Origin: Microthyrium microscopicum
Lineage: Eukaryota > Ascomycota > Dothideomycetes > Microthyriales > Microthyriaceae
DNA length: 64,000 bases
Assembly: GCA_010405405.1 (NCBI GenBank)
Contig: MU004231.1
Span: 1,385,386-1,449,385, forward strand
Direction: 5' to 3'
The translations under genes and the position numbers were made by a program. Below are positions 29,401 through 40,800 of this stretch, piece by piece. The notes under the pieces were generated by a model that worked only from the letters and a program-made list of their open reading frames with translations, ran no database searches and was not told where the DNA came from. The stretch's first letter is position 1, and each line of letters begins with the position of its first letter.

Positions 29401-32000
29401 TAATAGTATATTTATTAATCTAAAAGGTATAATAAGGAACTTATACTTCTTAGACTTAGTATTAAAGGCTATTTTCTTAATATCTTTTTTTACTATATAG
29501 ACTTACTAATAGCTTAATAGAAAGTTAAGCTTAGAAAAGAATCTTACTTTACTAATAGTATTAAAATACTTATTAATCTATAATAAAGAATAAATATTCT
29601 TATATATAACTATATTAAGTAGATAATAGTTAATATATATTCTCTATTTTCTTTTTAGCTTTAGTATAAATAGAATAAAGAAACTCTAAGGACTTCCTAA
29701 GACTTTAATAAGTCCTTTAGTAAGTAGTTCTTAAATCTACTTTTCTTACTCTTTTAGTTATAGGCTAAATATTTAATAATAAGCTTAGTTATAAAGAGGA
29801 GCGTTCTTTATAAGGATTTTATAATTAAACTTAAAGTATAGTAAAAGTTTAGGAAGAGTATAATAAAAGGATCTATAATAATTATTTAAAAGTTTCTATA
29901 TATCTTTATCTTTTAGAGTAAGTTTATTAATATTAAGGTTATTAGTTATTAAGAAGATATTAGGCTATTCTTATATTCCTTAAATTAGCTAAAGAACGCC
30001 CTTAATTTTATTTTTTACTCTTTTTACCTTATTCTAAAGTACTTAAAAAATTATATAGAAAGAGCTAGCTATAAACTACTCTATTTATTCTAGGTAGCTC
30101 TTTTTATTCTAAAGAGGCTCTACTTAGTATTTTATAGTAAGCTTATAAGTATATAAGTCTTTTAAGTATTACTCTATAAGCTTAATTTGTTCTATTATCT
30201 AATTAATTTATAGATTATATAACTAGAACTATAAGAGTTTAAAAATAATATTAAGATTAAAGATATCTAGGATATAAGCCTTAAAGTAGCTATAAAAGGT
30301 CTTAATATAATAAGGTAAGTAAATTCTAAAGGAAGTTATAACTATATAGCTATTTATAAAAGTAACTTCTTTCTTTAGAATAGATATTATAAAAGCTTTA
30401 AGTTTTTTAATAATCTTTTAATTAATATAAATAGAGTTAGCTCTTAAGTCTAAGAAAGCTACTATCTTAATAGAATAATTTTTATAATATAAATAAATAA
30501 GTAAATATAAGAGAGTATTACTATATTTATTTATATAGTTAAGAAAAGCTTATTAATTATTATATAGATAAGTAGAGTATTCTAATTCTAAGCTAGAAGA
30601 TTCTTATTTATCTTTTAATAATAGTAGTTTTTTAAACCTTATTATTACTAGTTAGGCTTTTTATAATTTATAGCATAGTAGCTAAGTTTACTATAATTTT
30701 AATATTTAAGTTTAAAATTATTTATAAGAGCTTTTCTACCTTTAGAGTCCTTTTTATAAGAAGATTATAACTTCTTATTAAAGTTAAATTTCTTAAAGTA
30801 TTAAGTATTATATTATCCTCTAGAATAGTAACTATAGCTATTTATAGTATTAAGCTATCTTAAATTATTATTATCTAACTTAGGCTTATTATTAGTATAG
30901 CTATTATTATTAACTTCCTTAAAATATTTCTTAGAATTAATATCTAGGGTAGGCTCTTTATCTTTTTTAAAACTAGAAAAGATTTTATTAAGCTATCCTA
31001 ACTTATAAGTATTATAAGTATTATATACGTTTTTATAGAAGTCTATATTATATTTAATAATCTCTTATTTAAAGGCTAAAATATTAACTATAAGGTTAAG
31101 AATAGTACTATACTTATACTTAGTTTTAAAAGTAATCTATTTTTTAAAGCCTTCTTAAATTTAGATACCTAATTTATAATTAGTAGATATAAAATTTATT
31201 TAAGTCTATAGAATATAAAGATAATAAATAAATTCCTTAGTAAATAAAACTTATAATATATAGTCTTACTAGATACTAATCTTAAGTATATCTTTTTTAA
31301 TACTAAATATAGATTAAAAATAAGTAAAGAAGTAAGATAAACTTTTAAGTATTTTAAACTCCTCTATAACTTATTATTAGGCTAAATTAGCCTATAGAAG
31401 ACGTTACTTAATAAAGAGATATTTTCTAACCTTAGTAATTTTCTACTACTTAAGTAGAGTAGAATCTAATAGAATAATATCCTTACTAGCCTTAAAAGTA
31501 TAAAGAAGGCTCTTAGCCTAAGTATTATATTTACTTAGTTTCTTAGAGAATAAACTATTAGAAGGTATCTTAAACTTAGTTAAATATTATCTTTATTCCT
31601 AAGGAATATTTCTTATTATCTTAATAAGTTTTTAGAGGCTAAAAGTTTAGAAGAGTAATTTAATAGTTTTATCTAACTTCTTACTTAGCTTTCTTATAAA
31701 GTCTAAGTAAGTAATATTTATTTATAAAGTATCTTAAGTTAATACCTACATCTAAATATAAGCCTTAATTTTATTTACCTAGTAATCTTAAGTATATAGA
31801 GTAAACTTACTTATATTAAGATAAGAAGTTAATTTAGTAATATAATTTACTATTTTCTACTACTAAGTATATTAGACGTCCTTTATAGGTTTAGGGCTAT
31901 AATCTTATTTAATTTACCTATTAGTAGTAAAGTAAAATAGTATTCCTTAAGGAAGAGTAGGCCTATTTATAGACTACTAATTTCTATTATTATTACGTTA
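26500..32000 (-). pseudogene. gag-pol polyprotein remnant of the Gypsy element
   Basis: Reading right to left on minus. The gag CCHC knuckle lies near 30660-30720, with its Cys codons changed to Tyr (TGT to TAT) and the spacing C-x2-C-x4-H-x4-C still visible. An aspartic protease core (LDLRANSIYI) lies near 30440. The reverse transcriptase spans about 28950-29740, with KGLIKVLGSP, KVRFFSKLNF and FLIIPFRLIN preserved and the catalytic YLDD reading YLNN near 29330. RNase H-like sequence follows (about 28500-29060). Integrase should lie further left, but I could not confirm its motifs. Stops are scattered throughout. The outer coordinates are estimates. Confidence 0.8.
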
Positions 32001-33922
32001 GAAAGTTTAGTTATAAGCTTAAAGAACGTAATTAGGTTCCTTAGAAGTATAATTCTAAGCCTAAGAAAGAGTTTATAGTTTAATAAAAGAATAGTTAATA
32101 GTCTAGAGATTAACTTACTATATACTAATAAAATAGTTTAAAGCTTAGGACTCTAATTACTAAATATTAATAACCTAAGTTATAAGGTTAAGACTAGGAT
32201 TTAGTATATTAGAAAGATTATTTAGTAATATAGAAGTAAGTTACTTATTCTAAGAACTTAAGTTAGTAACCTAAGCTTAGTATTATACTTACTAGGTATT
32301 TTATTTTATAGCTTAAGCTATAATATTATTATACTAGTTATTTATTTTAGTAAAGAGGAGTAATAGTTTTAATAAAGAGTATAATCTTAGTAAAGTAAAA
32401 AAAGAGTCTTAAGGTCTAGACGTTTCTATACTAAAGTTAATTAAATAGAATTTAAAGTTAAGAAATTATTCTAAGGTAGATTTTTATACTTTCTTAGTAT
32501 AGATAAAATCTTAATCTAATTTCCTAAGATAACCTAAGGCTAAGAGTCTATATTATTACTTATTAGCTTTAATTTATATAGTAAAGTTCTTATAACGTTA
32601 TCTTAAGGAATTTTCTAAGGAAAAGTTCCTATATTTTATCTAATAGTTATATAATTAACGTAGCAAAGGTTAGTAAGGATAAGGAGAGTATTATTATAAA
32701 AGAAATAATTCTTATAATATATTTAATAATCCTTAAAGTAGTAGTTTAAATTAAAAATAATTTAAGACATTTTTTAGGATATATTATATATATATATATA
32801 AATCTTGTTTATTATTTTTTAGCTATACTAATAGGCTATACAGACGTTACTCTTAATAAGTAAATAAAAACCCTTATTTAATTAGCTAATCTACCTAAAT
32901 CTAGCTAAGCTAGCTTACTCTAAGCCTAAGGCCTAGTCTAGCTTTAGCTAACCCCTATATATTTAGTAAACTAAGGCGCTAACTATATAAGAGAAAACCC
33001 TACTATTATATTCTATATACTAATTTATACTAAGGCTAATAATATACTCTACTAAGCTTTATTAACCTCCTAAGCTATAGAAGCTTTAGTAGATTAAGAA
33101 TAGCTAAATTCTAAGGAATATCTAGCCTATTAGCACTTCTTTAAGCATATTATTTATTATAGGGAAGTATATTCTTCTAATTAGTCTACTACTTTAAGTT
33201 TTTAAAGTTACTAATATTATTATCTCTAAGGGGCTAAGATTCTTTCCTTATTATTATATTAAATTCCTCTATTTATGCTATAATACTAAGTCTAAGATAG
33301 CGCTAATAGTCTACTAAGAGCTATCTATTTACGCTATGCTTTACTTTTAAGCTAAGATCTAAGTCCTTTAGCTTAGTATATTTTAAGTTACTTTCCTTAA
33401 GTCTACTAGCTTATTTCTATAGCGCTATATTTGTACTAACCTAAGAGTACTATACTTACTAAGCTATAGTGTTTTAGATCCTATAATTTACTATTGTATT
33501 ATTTAGTTTAATCTTTACCTTAACTAATTATAGCTAGATTTTAGGCTTATTAAGCTAAGGCTACTCCTTTAATTTAATTACTAAGAGCTATAAAAAAATT
33601 AGCTTTAGTATACTAAATTTACTACGCTTTAGTAATATTATAGCTTTATTTATATATAGCTTTACGTACTATATAGCTAGTAGCTAGTTTTTAATTATAT
33701 AATTTTTAATGCTAGTCTATTATTATTAGTAAGGCTTTAATAAGAATAATCTTGTAACTATATATAGTAGTTACGTAATATAAAAATTTATACTTTTTAT
33801 AATATATTAAAAAGAGCTATAGCTTATTCTTTATACTTACTAAAAAGGGAAGGTAAACCTTTCCTAAAAAGGGGTAATTATAGCTTTAAAAGCAAGGAAT
33901 AATTACCTTTTTAGAGTAGTAA

Positions 33923-34012
33923 GGAAGATAGGAATTAAACCTATGCCCTATAGATTCTTAAGCAGGTAGGGCCTACTACAAGATTGTAAGTACTACTACT
34001 ATACTACTTCCC
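33923..34012 (-). other. tRNA-like sequence with A-box and B-box remnants
   Basis: On the minus strand this 90-base stretch starts GGGAAGTAGTATAGTAG and ends with a possible T-arm (ATAGG, 7-base loop, CCTAT) and CTTCC. The B-box reads GGTTTAATTCC, one CpA to TpA change from the consensus GGTTCAATTCC. The A-box reads TAGTATAGTAG. Only about five acceptor pairs form and I cannot fold a clean anticodon arm. It lies about 240 bases inside the element's 5' LTR. It is probably a decayed tRNA gene or tRNA-derived leader segment, not functional. Confidence 0.35.
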
Positions 34013-34249
34013 CTAGGATATATTATAGTAAGGAATATTATTATATATAAATCTTAAGAATCGTTTTCTAATATATAGTTACTAGGTATTAGGCTATAAT
34101 AAGGCTAGCTAATTAAGGAATAATATTCTTAGAGTATATTCTACTAGATGTTAATCCTAAGTAATTATTAATAATAAGGTAAATCTAGGGATTTCTATAA
34201 GAGGTCTATTATTTAGAGGTTCTAATTAAATTAAATTATTACTACTAGA

Positions 34250-34401
34250 TATTATAAGAATATAAGAAATAAAGCGTAGTTAATTACTATAAGAGTCTAA
34301 GGGCCTAATATAGTTTTTAGGACACGCTAATTAGGGGATTATGTCATCCCTGATCAGGTCCTACGATTATCTAATCCCTTGGCATGTTCTTCATCACAAC
34401 A
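34250..34401 (-). repeat. right LTR (5' LTR of the element)
   Basis: A full-length partner of 23559-23710. Its inner half is saturated with RIP changes (the start reads TATTATAAG where the left LTR has TGTTGCAAG). The outer 80 bases or so are almost unmutated and end CATCACAACA. The element's own 5' leader starts just left of it. Confidence 0.92.
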
Positions 34402-34804
34402 GGATCCCGCCGTTATTCAGGTTCCATCAAAATGAGAAGCATTGCCCATGTCATTACCCATCATGTCCTGTTGATACGGCACTCTTCGTCGAGAATATCT
34501 TGAGTTCTGATGCCTCATGGTAAAGCTGCTTTTGTAAGTTGCATCTCACGCGTTTTGAGTTTGTCTTGCGGTCAGCATATCGTATATCGTTCTGCATGCA
34601 ATACCAGGCGACTTTTATGTCTCGCAGCTGAGAGGCAGTTACGGTTGTCTAAAACGTATGTATAGTTGTGGACGTCGCCACGAGATGAAGATTACCAAGG
34701 CGCCTTTTTCCATCCATTCCTTTTAGCTGGGGGTATTCGCAGTAAGCCACCTGAAAACACCAACTCCTAAAACCCTCAAGGAAAACAGCATATAAACGTA
34801 CTTC
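34402..34804. other. spacer between LTR element and kinase/vWA pseudogene
   Basis: Normal composition. The first five bases (GGATC) are the probable right target duplication. A short plus-strand open frame begins inside the LTR and has no family likeness. Nothing else is seen. Confidence 0.5.
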
Positions 34805-37800
34805 TCATCTGCCATAGTGCCCGTGTAAAGACAAGTCGACACCTTTTTCGAATCGTGGATCAGTCTGGTAATCTAGTGTAGGTCGCTGGGGAATTGAAGA
34901 TATAGGAAACGGCGATGGGTTTCTGGGAGTGAGTGCCTGAGCTGGCAATTCAGGAACACCGTTTTGGTTGTCGGCCCATTTGTTGATGGATCCCAGCATC
35001 ACCTTCCACATATTGCCGCCTACACGGACTCCTCGGTGCGTGAAGGTCTCGAAAGGTTCATTGTCCACGATGTCGAACGCAATCTTTTCGTACTTCTTCA
35101 AGTCATCCCAGCGGTCTAGTCGCACGTAGACTTTGGCATCATCGCCGAGTTGGACAAATTGAATGCCAAATTGTGTATCAGGCAGTCCAGCGGTGTGGAG
35201 TGCTGCGACTAAATCACGAATATAGTCTGTAATGTCATCGTTGCCTTCAGGTTGCCAGGCATTGCCGTCTGTCAGCACGTAGAGAATTGTCTTCTTCGGC
35301 TTTGTTCGAAACACGCGGCTAGTGGAATAGTCTTGAACTCGAGTACGATAGTCGTTCAAGAACTCTCCTATGGTCCCTCTCAAATTGGTGAATCGCTTGC
35401 CAGGAATGAGCGATGGGTTATTCCTTTCAATTTCGGTTACCAAAGCGGTAATGTGGGTGAAAGTTGTTCTCGATCTCCATGAAAATCTCTTTTGTCGAGA
35501 AGAGTCGATGGTAAACCGAAGATCTATGCCATCATCATCAAAGCCTTTGGGCATGTACCCAATGTTCTTGCCAAAAGTGATCACTTTATCCCAGTGGCTG
35601 GTCATAGTGTGAGAACTATCAATGAAAAATATCTAAGCAAGTGTTAGCCGACATAACTGATTGAACTGCGCCCCAGTCTGGTACTGACGAAATCGCGCTT
35701 GTCTAATTCAGGGTGCCATTGCTTGTCCAAACCAGTTCGTTCGTCCCTCCAGCCCTTTATTTCATCTATCGTCCAGAATGGCACAGGGGCTGCCTGGGCT
35801 GCCTGGGCTGCAGGCACAGAGTGGACGTCTGTTAAAGTTGCCTTTCTCGTGCAAGGTACCTTGTCCCTAGTATCAACTTGCTTTTCTGAGCATGATAGGC
35901 CTGGCTGGCCTGTAGGCTTGACTTGAGGGGATATTGGGACAGCTCTTGGCTCTCCATTGAAGGGAGAGGCGGGTGAGATCACAGGCCTCTTACTGAAGGA
36001 TATGCTATGACGAAGCCCTTGGTGTGCTTGATCGTGAACTCCATAAGTGTTGTCAGCACTGCTACTTGCGGCTTGGGAGTAGTGTGTGTCTGTATCTGTG
36101 AATGCTGTGTTTATGGATGTTCCTGAGTTTCGACGTAGTTTTAACGACAGTCTGTTGTCGTTGCCATGATGGTCTAGACCTCCGGGACTAGCCGAGAGAA
36201 TTGGGCTGGGTTCAGTCCCTTCTAGAGTTCTGAAAGGCGGTGAGTAAGGTATGAAGCTTCCAGTCGTTCTCACACCAGTCGGGTCACTAGCAACTCGGCC
36301 CTGCAGGGCGGGCTGACCATCTACAAGAGGATATGCTGGAGCGGGTAGGCTTTGTGTCATTCCGGCTTCTGCTTTGTCTAGAAATTTCTGAATCATTATC
36401 CATGCCGGATGGTGGTAGAAACGCTCGTCGAAGTTACTAAGCATAAAGGGTATTATATCGTCCAACACTTTCCGGGTGATAACATCGTTCTTCTTCAGGT
36501 GGTTCTCTATCAGACATTGGTGATGGCGGTGAACGTACGGAAGGACATCCGTGCCATCGTGGAAGCTGTCTGGGTCACCAAACGCATGATCTTGGCGACT
36601 TTGGATCCTTTGATTTTCATATGCTGTAATACCGGCTTGACCTTTAAGCACCCAGGTCGCAGCAAGCGACATAATGGCACCAAATGACCAGACATCGGCC
36701 TTTGGTGATATTCGAAGATCAGTCCGGAGGGCAATAGGAATCTCAGGATTGTAATGTTCAGGCGGACCTAAATTACCTGGTTAGCAGATATGTAAACACA
36801 ATGATTCTCAAAGGGCACATACCGAATGTTCGGCTTCCGTTAGGATAGGAGTTGCGAAGGTGATGACCATCACTGGACATTGCTTAAGCGCGACAAAGAC
36901 CTAGGTCTCCTAGTTTGGACGAGTAGCTATATGGATTGTGGCTTCTACCTTTGACGACCAGTATGTTGCGTGGGGTCACGTCTGAATGTACGCTACGTTT
37001 CTTAGTAACTGTCTGAGGTTTTACGTTCGGCCTACATGAGGACTTACCGATGAATTTCATTCCCATTTGTAGAGGGAATTGATCGATCTGTGTTGCTGAT
37101 CTTGTTGAGGGCGCGTGGTATCTGTAATAAACTTCTCCAGAATATGAAAACATCGGCATAGGTTTGAGGGGGTGTAGTGGTTCTGAAGTAATCTTCTAGA
37201 GTCCCTCCATCTGCGTATTCGAGAATGATGTTGAATGTCTGATCATGCTGAAAACTACCGTGATAGCGAATGATGTTGGGATCGACTCTGGTTTGGTTGT
37301 TTCTAAGGGCAATATGTGACTCGTTTTCCAAGCGGAAAGCATTTTGATCTTCTACCTTGAAAGACTTCAAGACATATAGATGAAGACTTTCAGCAGGCTG
37401 GTTGTCAAGCCGATCATAGGCAGGATGAATCTCGATAAGATATGTCGTTCCGAAGCCACCGCAACTCAGCTGCTTTACACAGCGGAATGGTAGGATGCGC
37501 CGAGCGTCAAACGTTAATTCGCGATGATAATCGATTTCGGGAGGACAGAACTTCCATTGCATATCCTGGAAATCGCGCCAAAATTGTGGGGGAAAGTGTT
37601 AAGGACATGATCCGTCGAAAGGTAGATTTGCATCCGCCAGGTTAGGATGTTTGAGAAAATGCTTAATCCAGCTACCCTTATTGATACAAAGCAAGATAGA
37701 AAAGATCTTGATAGAGCCAGCACTAATTTCCTTTAAAGCCACGGGGTCTTGATTATCGTTGTTACGGAATACTGCGTCGACAATTCTGCGAAGGTTATGG

Positions 37801-37988
37801 GTTTCAAAGAAGGATCTGAGGGCATTGATTGGCACGTATAAAGCGTCTTGGTCAGCTACAGTTGACCACTCGTCTTGACTGGGTCGTATTCCTTGCTCCT
37901 GGTGACTGTCGATGAATTCTTGAAACTCATATAGGGCTTCGTGAAAGGGAGCTTCCTCACCAGGTGCGTACGAGTCCAAATCTTGCAT
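34805..37988 (-). pseudogene. protein kinase / von Willebrand A domain fusion, broken by two stop codons
   Basis: Exons 37988-37048, 36992-36823, 36767-35689 and 35632-34805. Introns are 55, 55 and 56 nt and all phases agree, giving 1006 codons. In-frame TAA codons occur at 37601-37599 (codon 130) and 36886-36884 (codon 350). Each is explained by one CAA to TAA (CpA to TpA) change, as in RIP. Order: an N-terminal region of about 140 residues; a kinase domain (about 165-460) with glycine loop SCGGFGTTY, Lys in YVLKSF, HSDVTPRN (the usual HRD Arg is Ser), DLG instead of DFG, and DVWSFG; a Ser/Pro-rich linker with a 9-bp AAQ repeat; and a C-terminal vWA domain (about 731-1005) with FIDSSHT and VLTDG metal-site motifs. 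An upstream in-frame ATG at 38138 is possible. Function in living homologs is unknown to me. It lies between two mobile-element regions. Confidence 0.8.
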
Positions 37989-38765
37989 CGTGAACTGAGA
38001 GAAACCGATGATTGTTCCTGGCAAATCGCGAAAGCCAGACAAGAAGACAGCTCTTGGATGACAGGTTAAGCGAAGATGGTAAGAGTAGAAGTAAAACAAT
38101 ACTCTAACGTCCACGAAGTCGAAAGAACGGCATGTCAAGTAGGACGAGGACGCGGGAAAGATAATCCTTGCAAGGACAATAAACGTTGTATAAGGTAGGC
38201 TGGAAAAAAAGGTGAGGCGGATGGGAACTTGGGATGCAAACTAAGGAATCCCAACAAGGTCTGGGGCTGAAGCAATAGGCTTTCATACATACGTTGCGGG
38301 AAAGAACTTGGAAGATAGCTCAAGACCGACAAAATAGACCGATTGGCTTTCGCTCTTGGTGCTTGGTGCTCTGCCTTACCAGACACTGCCACTTCTTCAG
38401 AGGGCAGATTGATCAAGCTGCATAAGTGAGATAGCAAAAGGCGGCTCTATTCTGCAGGACTACCATTCAAAGGCACTCGATGTCCTCAAGTAGCTACTTT
38501 GTCATGTAGCGATTTCATCAGGCTGAGGCTGAGGCCGGGGCCGGAGGCCGGTCAGGCAGACTAAATGTATTGAGATATGTCTTCCGAAAGGTGTGGTGGG
38601 CTGAGCGACTAGGACAATATGCCTCGTTCATCAGAACCGCACGCAACCAAAAGCAACTATACTTGACAGATTCTAAATAGTCTAATGTACGTGGCGTTAT
38701 ACCGAACAATGGAAAGATTTGAGCCGGAAATGTGAACTGAATCGCTGTAATATGGCGTATTCTTG
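37989..38765. other. spacer between the kinase/vWA pseudogene and the CorA-like gene
   Basis: It contains minus-strand open frames of 60-100 codons that overlap each other and show no recognisable domain. It probably holds the pseudogene promoter and the 3' end of the CorA-like transcript. No confident gene is seen. Confidence 0.45.
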
Positions 38766-40800
38766 CTATTGGCCAGACTGATTGTTCTGCCGACGCTGCT
38801 GTAGCCTCCTCTGTTCAATACAATGCGATACATATGACAGAGGAAAAGTTATAAACGTGATGGGAGCCGAGATTGCGAAGAACGTCCCTAAAGCCTGCCA
38901 GGTTCAAAGTAAGCCTTCAACCAAAAGAGTACTAAACACTTAAGTAGTAGAGAAGATGAAGAGGCAAAAACGCGTCACATACCTGAGGAACGAAAACCCT
39001 ACGAGGTTTTCCAGAATCGGATGGCCATTGAACAATATCGGTACTCATTAGACTCTAGGAAGCGATTAGTCTTGTATCCTTGTTTCATGAGGAGAGAATA
39101 CTTACTGATATGAACGTGCTGGGTAGGAATAGAAGAGTAACTACAGTGATGATTCGCATGAAGATAGTTTCCTGTTCAGTTCTAAATGAAACATCTGACA
39201 TTTGCTGCGCCATGTATTTCATCTCGATGGCTGTTTTGTGGCTTTCAATCGCCGTTTTCTGAGCCTCTTTGCCTAGGAACAGGTTGAGAGTCATGTTAGT
39301 GTGCTCCACGACACAGAGCAAAAGCTCCTTACGTTCTTTTAACAGCTGATGCAAGGCAGTAGCTCTCGACTCTAGCATTGCAAGATCTGAGATGGCGTTA
39401 TCAGAGTGCTCGGCGAATTCAGTGACTGCGTCCTCGCAGTCCTGTTTTAGCTTGTCGGGCAGGTCCTTTTTTTTTATCAGACTCTGATAGTACTTTGAGA
39501 TTTTCTCCAGAATATGTTTGTTCATTCCTAGTACAAAAATGACTTCATTTACCTTCTCCACTAAGTGTTGAACCCTTTGTAGATCTTTCAATGAAAACTT
39601 GGTGTTGAAATTGCTTTCAAAGTCTTTTGATTCGTGGAGAGATAGCAACGGTACTGCTTGATCAGTTGAGGGAAGAACTGGACGACTTGATCTGAGGCCG
39701 AATCCCGTTGAGCGGTGGGCTAGCCTTGAAAGCCGTCCAGTATCTTGCCGCTGAAGGGAAGAGAATGTCAAAGACCTCTGAAACTTTGAAAGTAAGACCT
39801 CTCGATCGCTAGTTGGAGCCTCCATCTCGGCAACCGTAGCGTCCGACGTTGCTTCTTGAGTAATTTCTTCCAGATGCTCGAGGTACCTCCTCCAACCCTC
39901 GGTACACCACTCATGAATCACTTGGTGCTGCATCATAGACGCCTGAAAAGCAGACTCAACAGTGTCCAAATTTGTAAATTTGAAGCCCCTGTTTCCACTG
40001 GCAGTCTCCTGTATGCGCTTTCTTAATAGGCTGTTCGCTTTGATTATGATCCAGACAGCTCGGCCAAATTTCACATCAAAGGAGTGATAGACGGCTGCTT
40101 GGCGTATGGACCATGGAGAGCCATGGGCTGTTTTCTTGAACTCAACAGATCGAAGATTATAACACATTTGTATTTGAAGTCCAGAACGACCCAACTCGGG
40201 GATTTGCTGCTGAGCTAGGAAATTACTGAGACTGTTCTCAGCTCTGAAGCTGCTGAAATGGGCATCTTTGGCATTTTCCTGATCCCCAAAAGGAAACAAA
40301 TGGTCCAGATATACTGGCATAACCTGATGATGTGACAACACAGATGTGAACATATCTCGAGTGACACTCAGGGGATCTCGCGAAGACCGGGCTTGAAAGA
40401 ATCTGTATTAAAGTTTAGTGTTGATGTGACATTCTGAGATGTGATGGTTATTGATGGCCACGTACACTGCTCGATACAAGGGATCGCACTGTTCTTGTGA
40501 ATCAGATCGCCTAAGGCGTTGTTGGAGTTGAGTATCGTTTTCGACTTGCAAGAAGCCCAAGCCTAAATACTGCATTTAGCAACGAAACTCACAAGATACC
40601 CAGCTTCAGAGCGTACTAGGACATCCTCTCTCAAGCTCAAGGAGCCCAACATTCAACTTTCCATCTTGATCAAATAATCGCTCCTCTTCCTTGTTAAGTC
40701 GTTCAAAGTTTTCTTTCAAAAGATAGTCGCTTTGCCGTGGCGACACAAGCTCGAGAGGGTACTTCTTAGCACATAAGAACGACCTAGTGAAACAGTCCAT
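38766..40800 (-). CDS. CorA-like membrane protein
   Basis: Five exons: 40800-40617, 40562-40466, 40402-39106, 39054-38983 and 38894-38766. Introns are 54, 63, 51 and 88 nt with GT..AG ends, and phases agree, giving 592 residues. The long N-terminal part is soluble and partly helical; a coiled-coil-like segment (about 340-480) leads into two C-terminal membrane segments. These are IITVVTLLFLPSTFIS and, after a short loop (STDIVQW), ALGTFFAISAPITFITF. This matches fungal proteins annotated as CorA-like/ZntB-like. The GMN motif that defines Mg2+ channels is not visible between the helices, so ion transport is uncertain. The start at 40800 has an in-frame TGA six bases upstream. The frame is intact although the neighbouring kinase gene is broken. 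Confidence 0.85.

Larger units (their letters stand above)
23559..34401 (-). mobile_element. Ty3/Gypsy-type LTR retrotransposon, RIP-inactivated, 10.8 kb
   Basis: The element is bounded by two 152-bp direct repeats (23559-23710 and 34250-34401) that begin TGTTG and end CAACA where unmutated. A purine-rich tract abuts the left LTR on the minus strand, so transcription runs right to left. Inside, on minus, I can read a gag zinc knuckle, an aspartic protease core, a Gypsy reverse transcriptase and RNase H, all full of TAA/TAG from CpA to TpA changes. At 10.8 kb it is longer than most fungal Gypsy elements, which leaves room for the extra plus-strand frame at 24390-26000. It cannot be active. Confidence 0.93.

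Noticed and set aside
34341-34523. Short plus-strand frame next to the right LTR
   Set aside because: It starts inside the LTR and runs into the flank, so it spans an insertion junction and cannot be an ancestral gene.
38135-38437. Minus-strand frames upstream of the kinase/vWA pseudogene as extra N-terminal exons
   Set aside because: They lie in competing frames, lack good splice sites joining 37988 and show no domain; kept as spacer.
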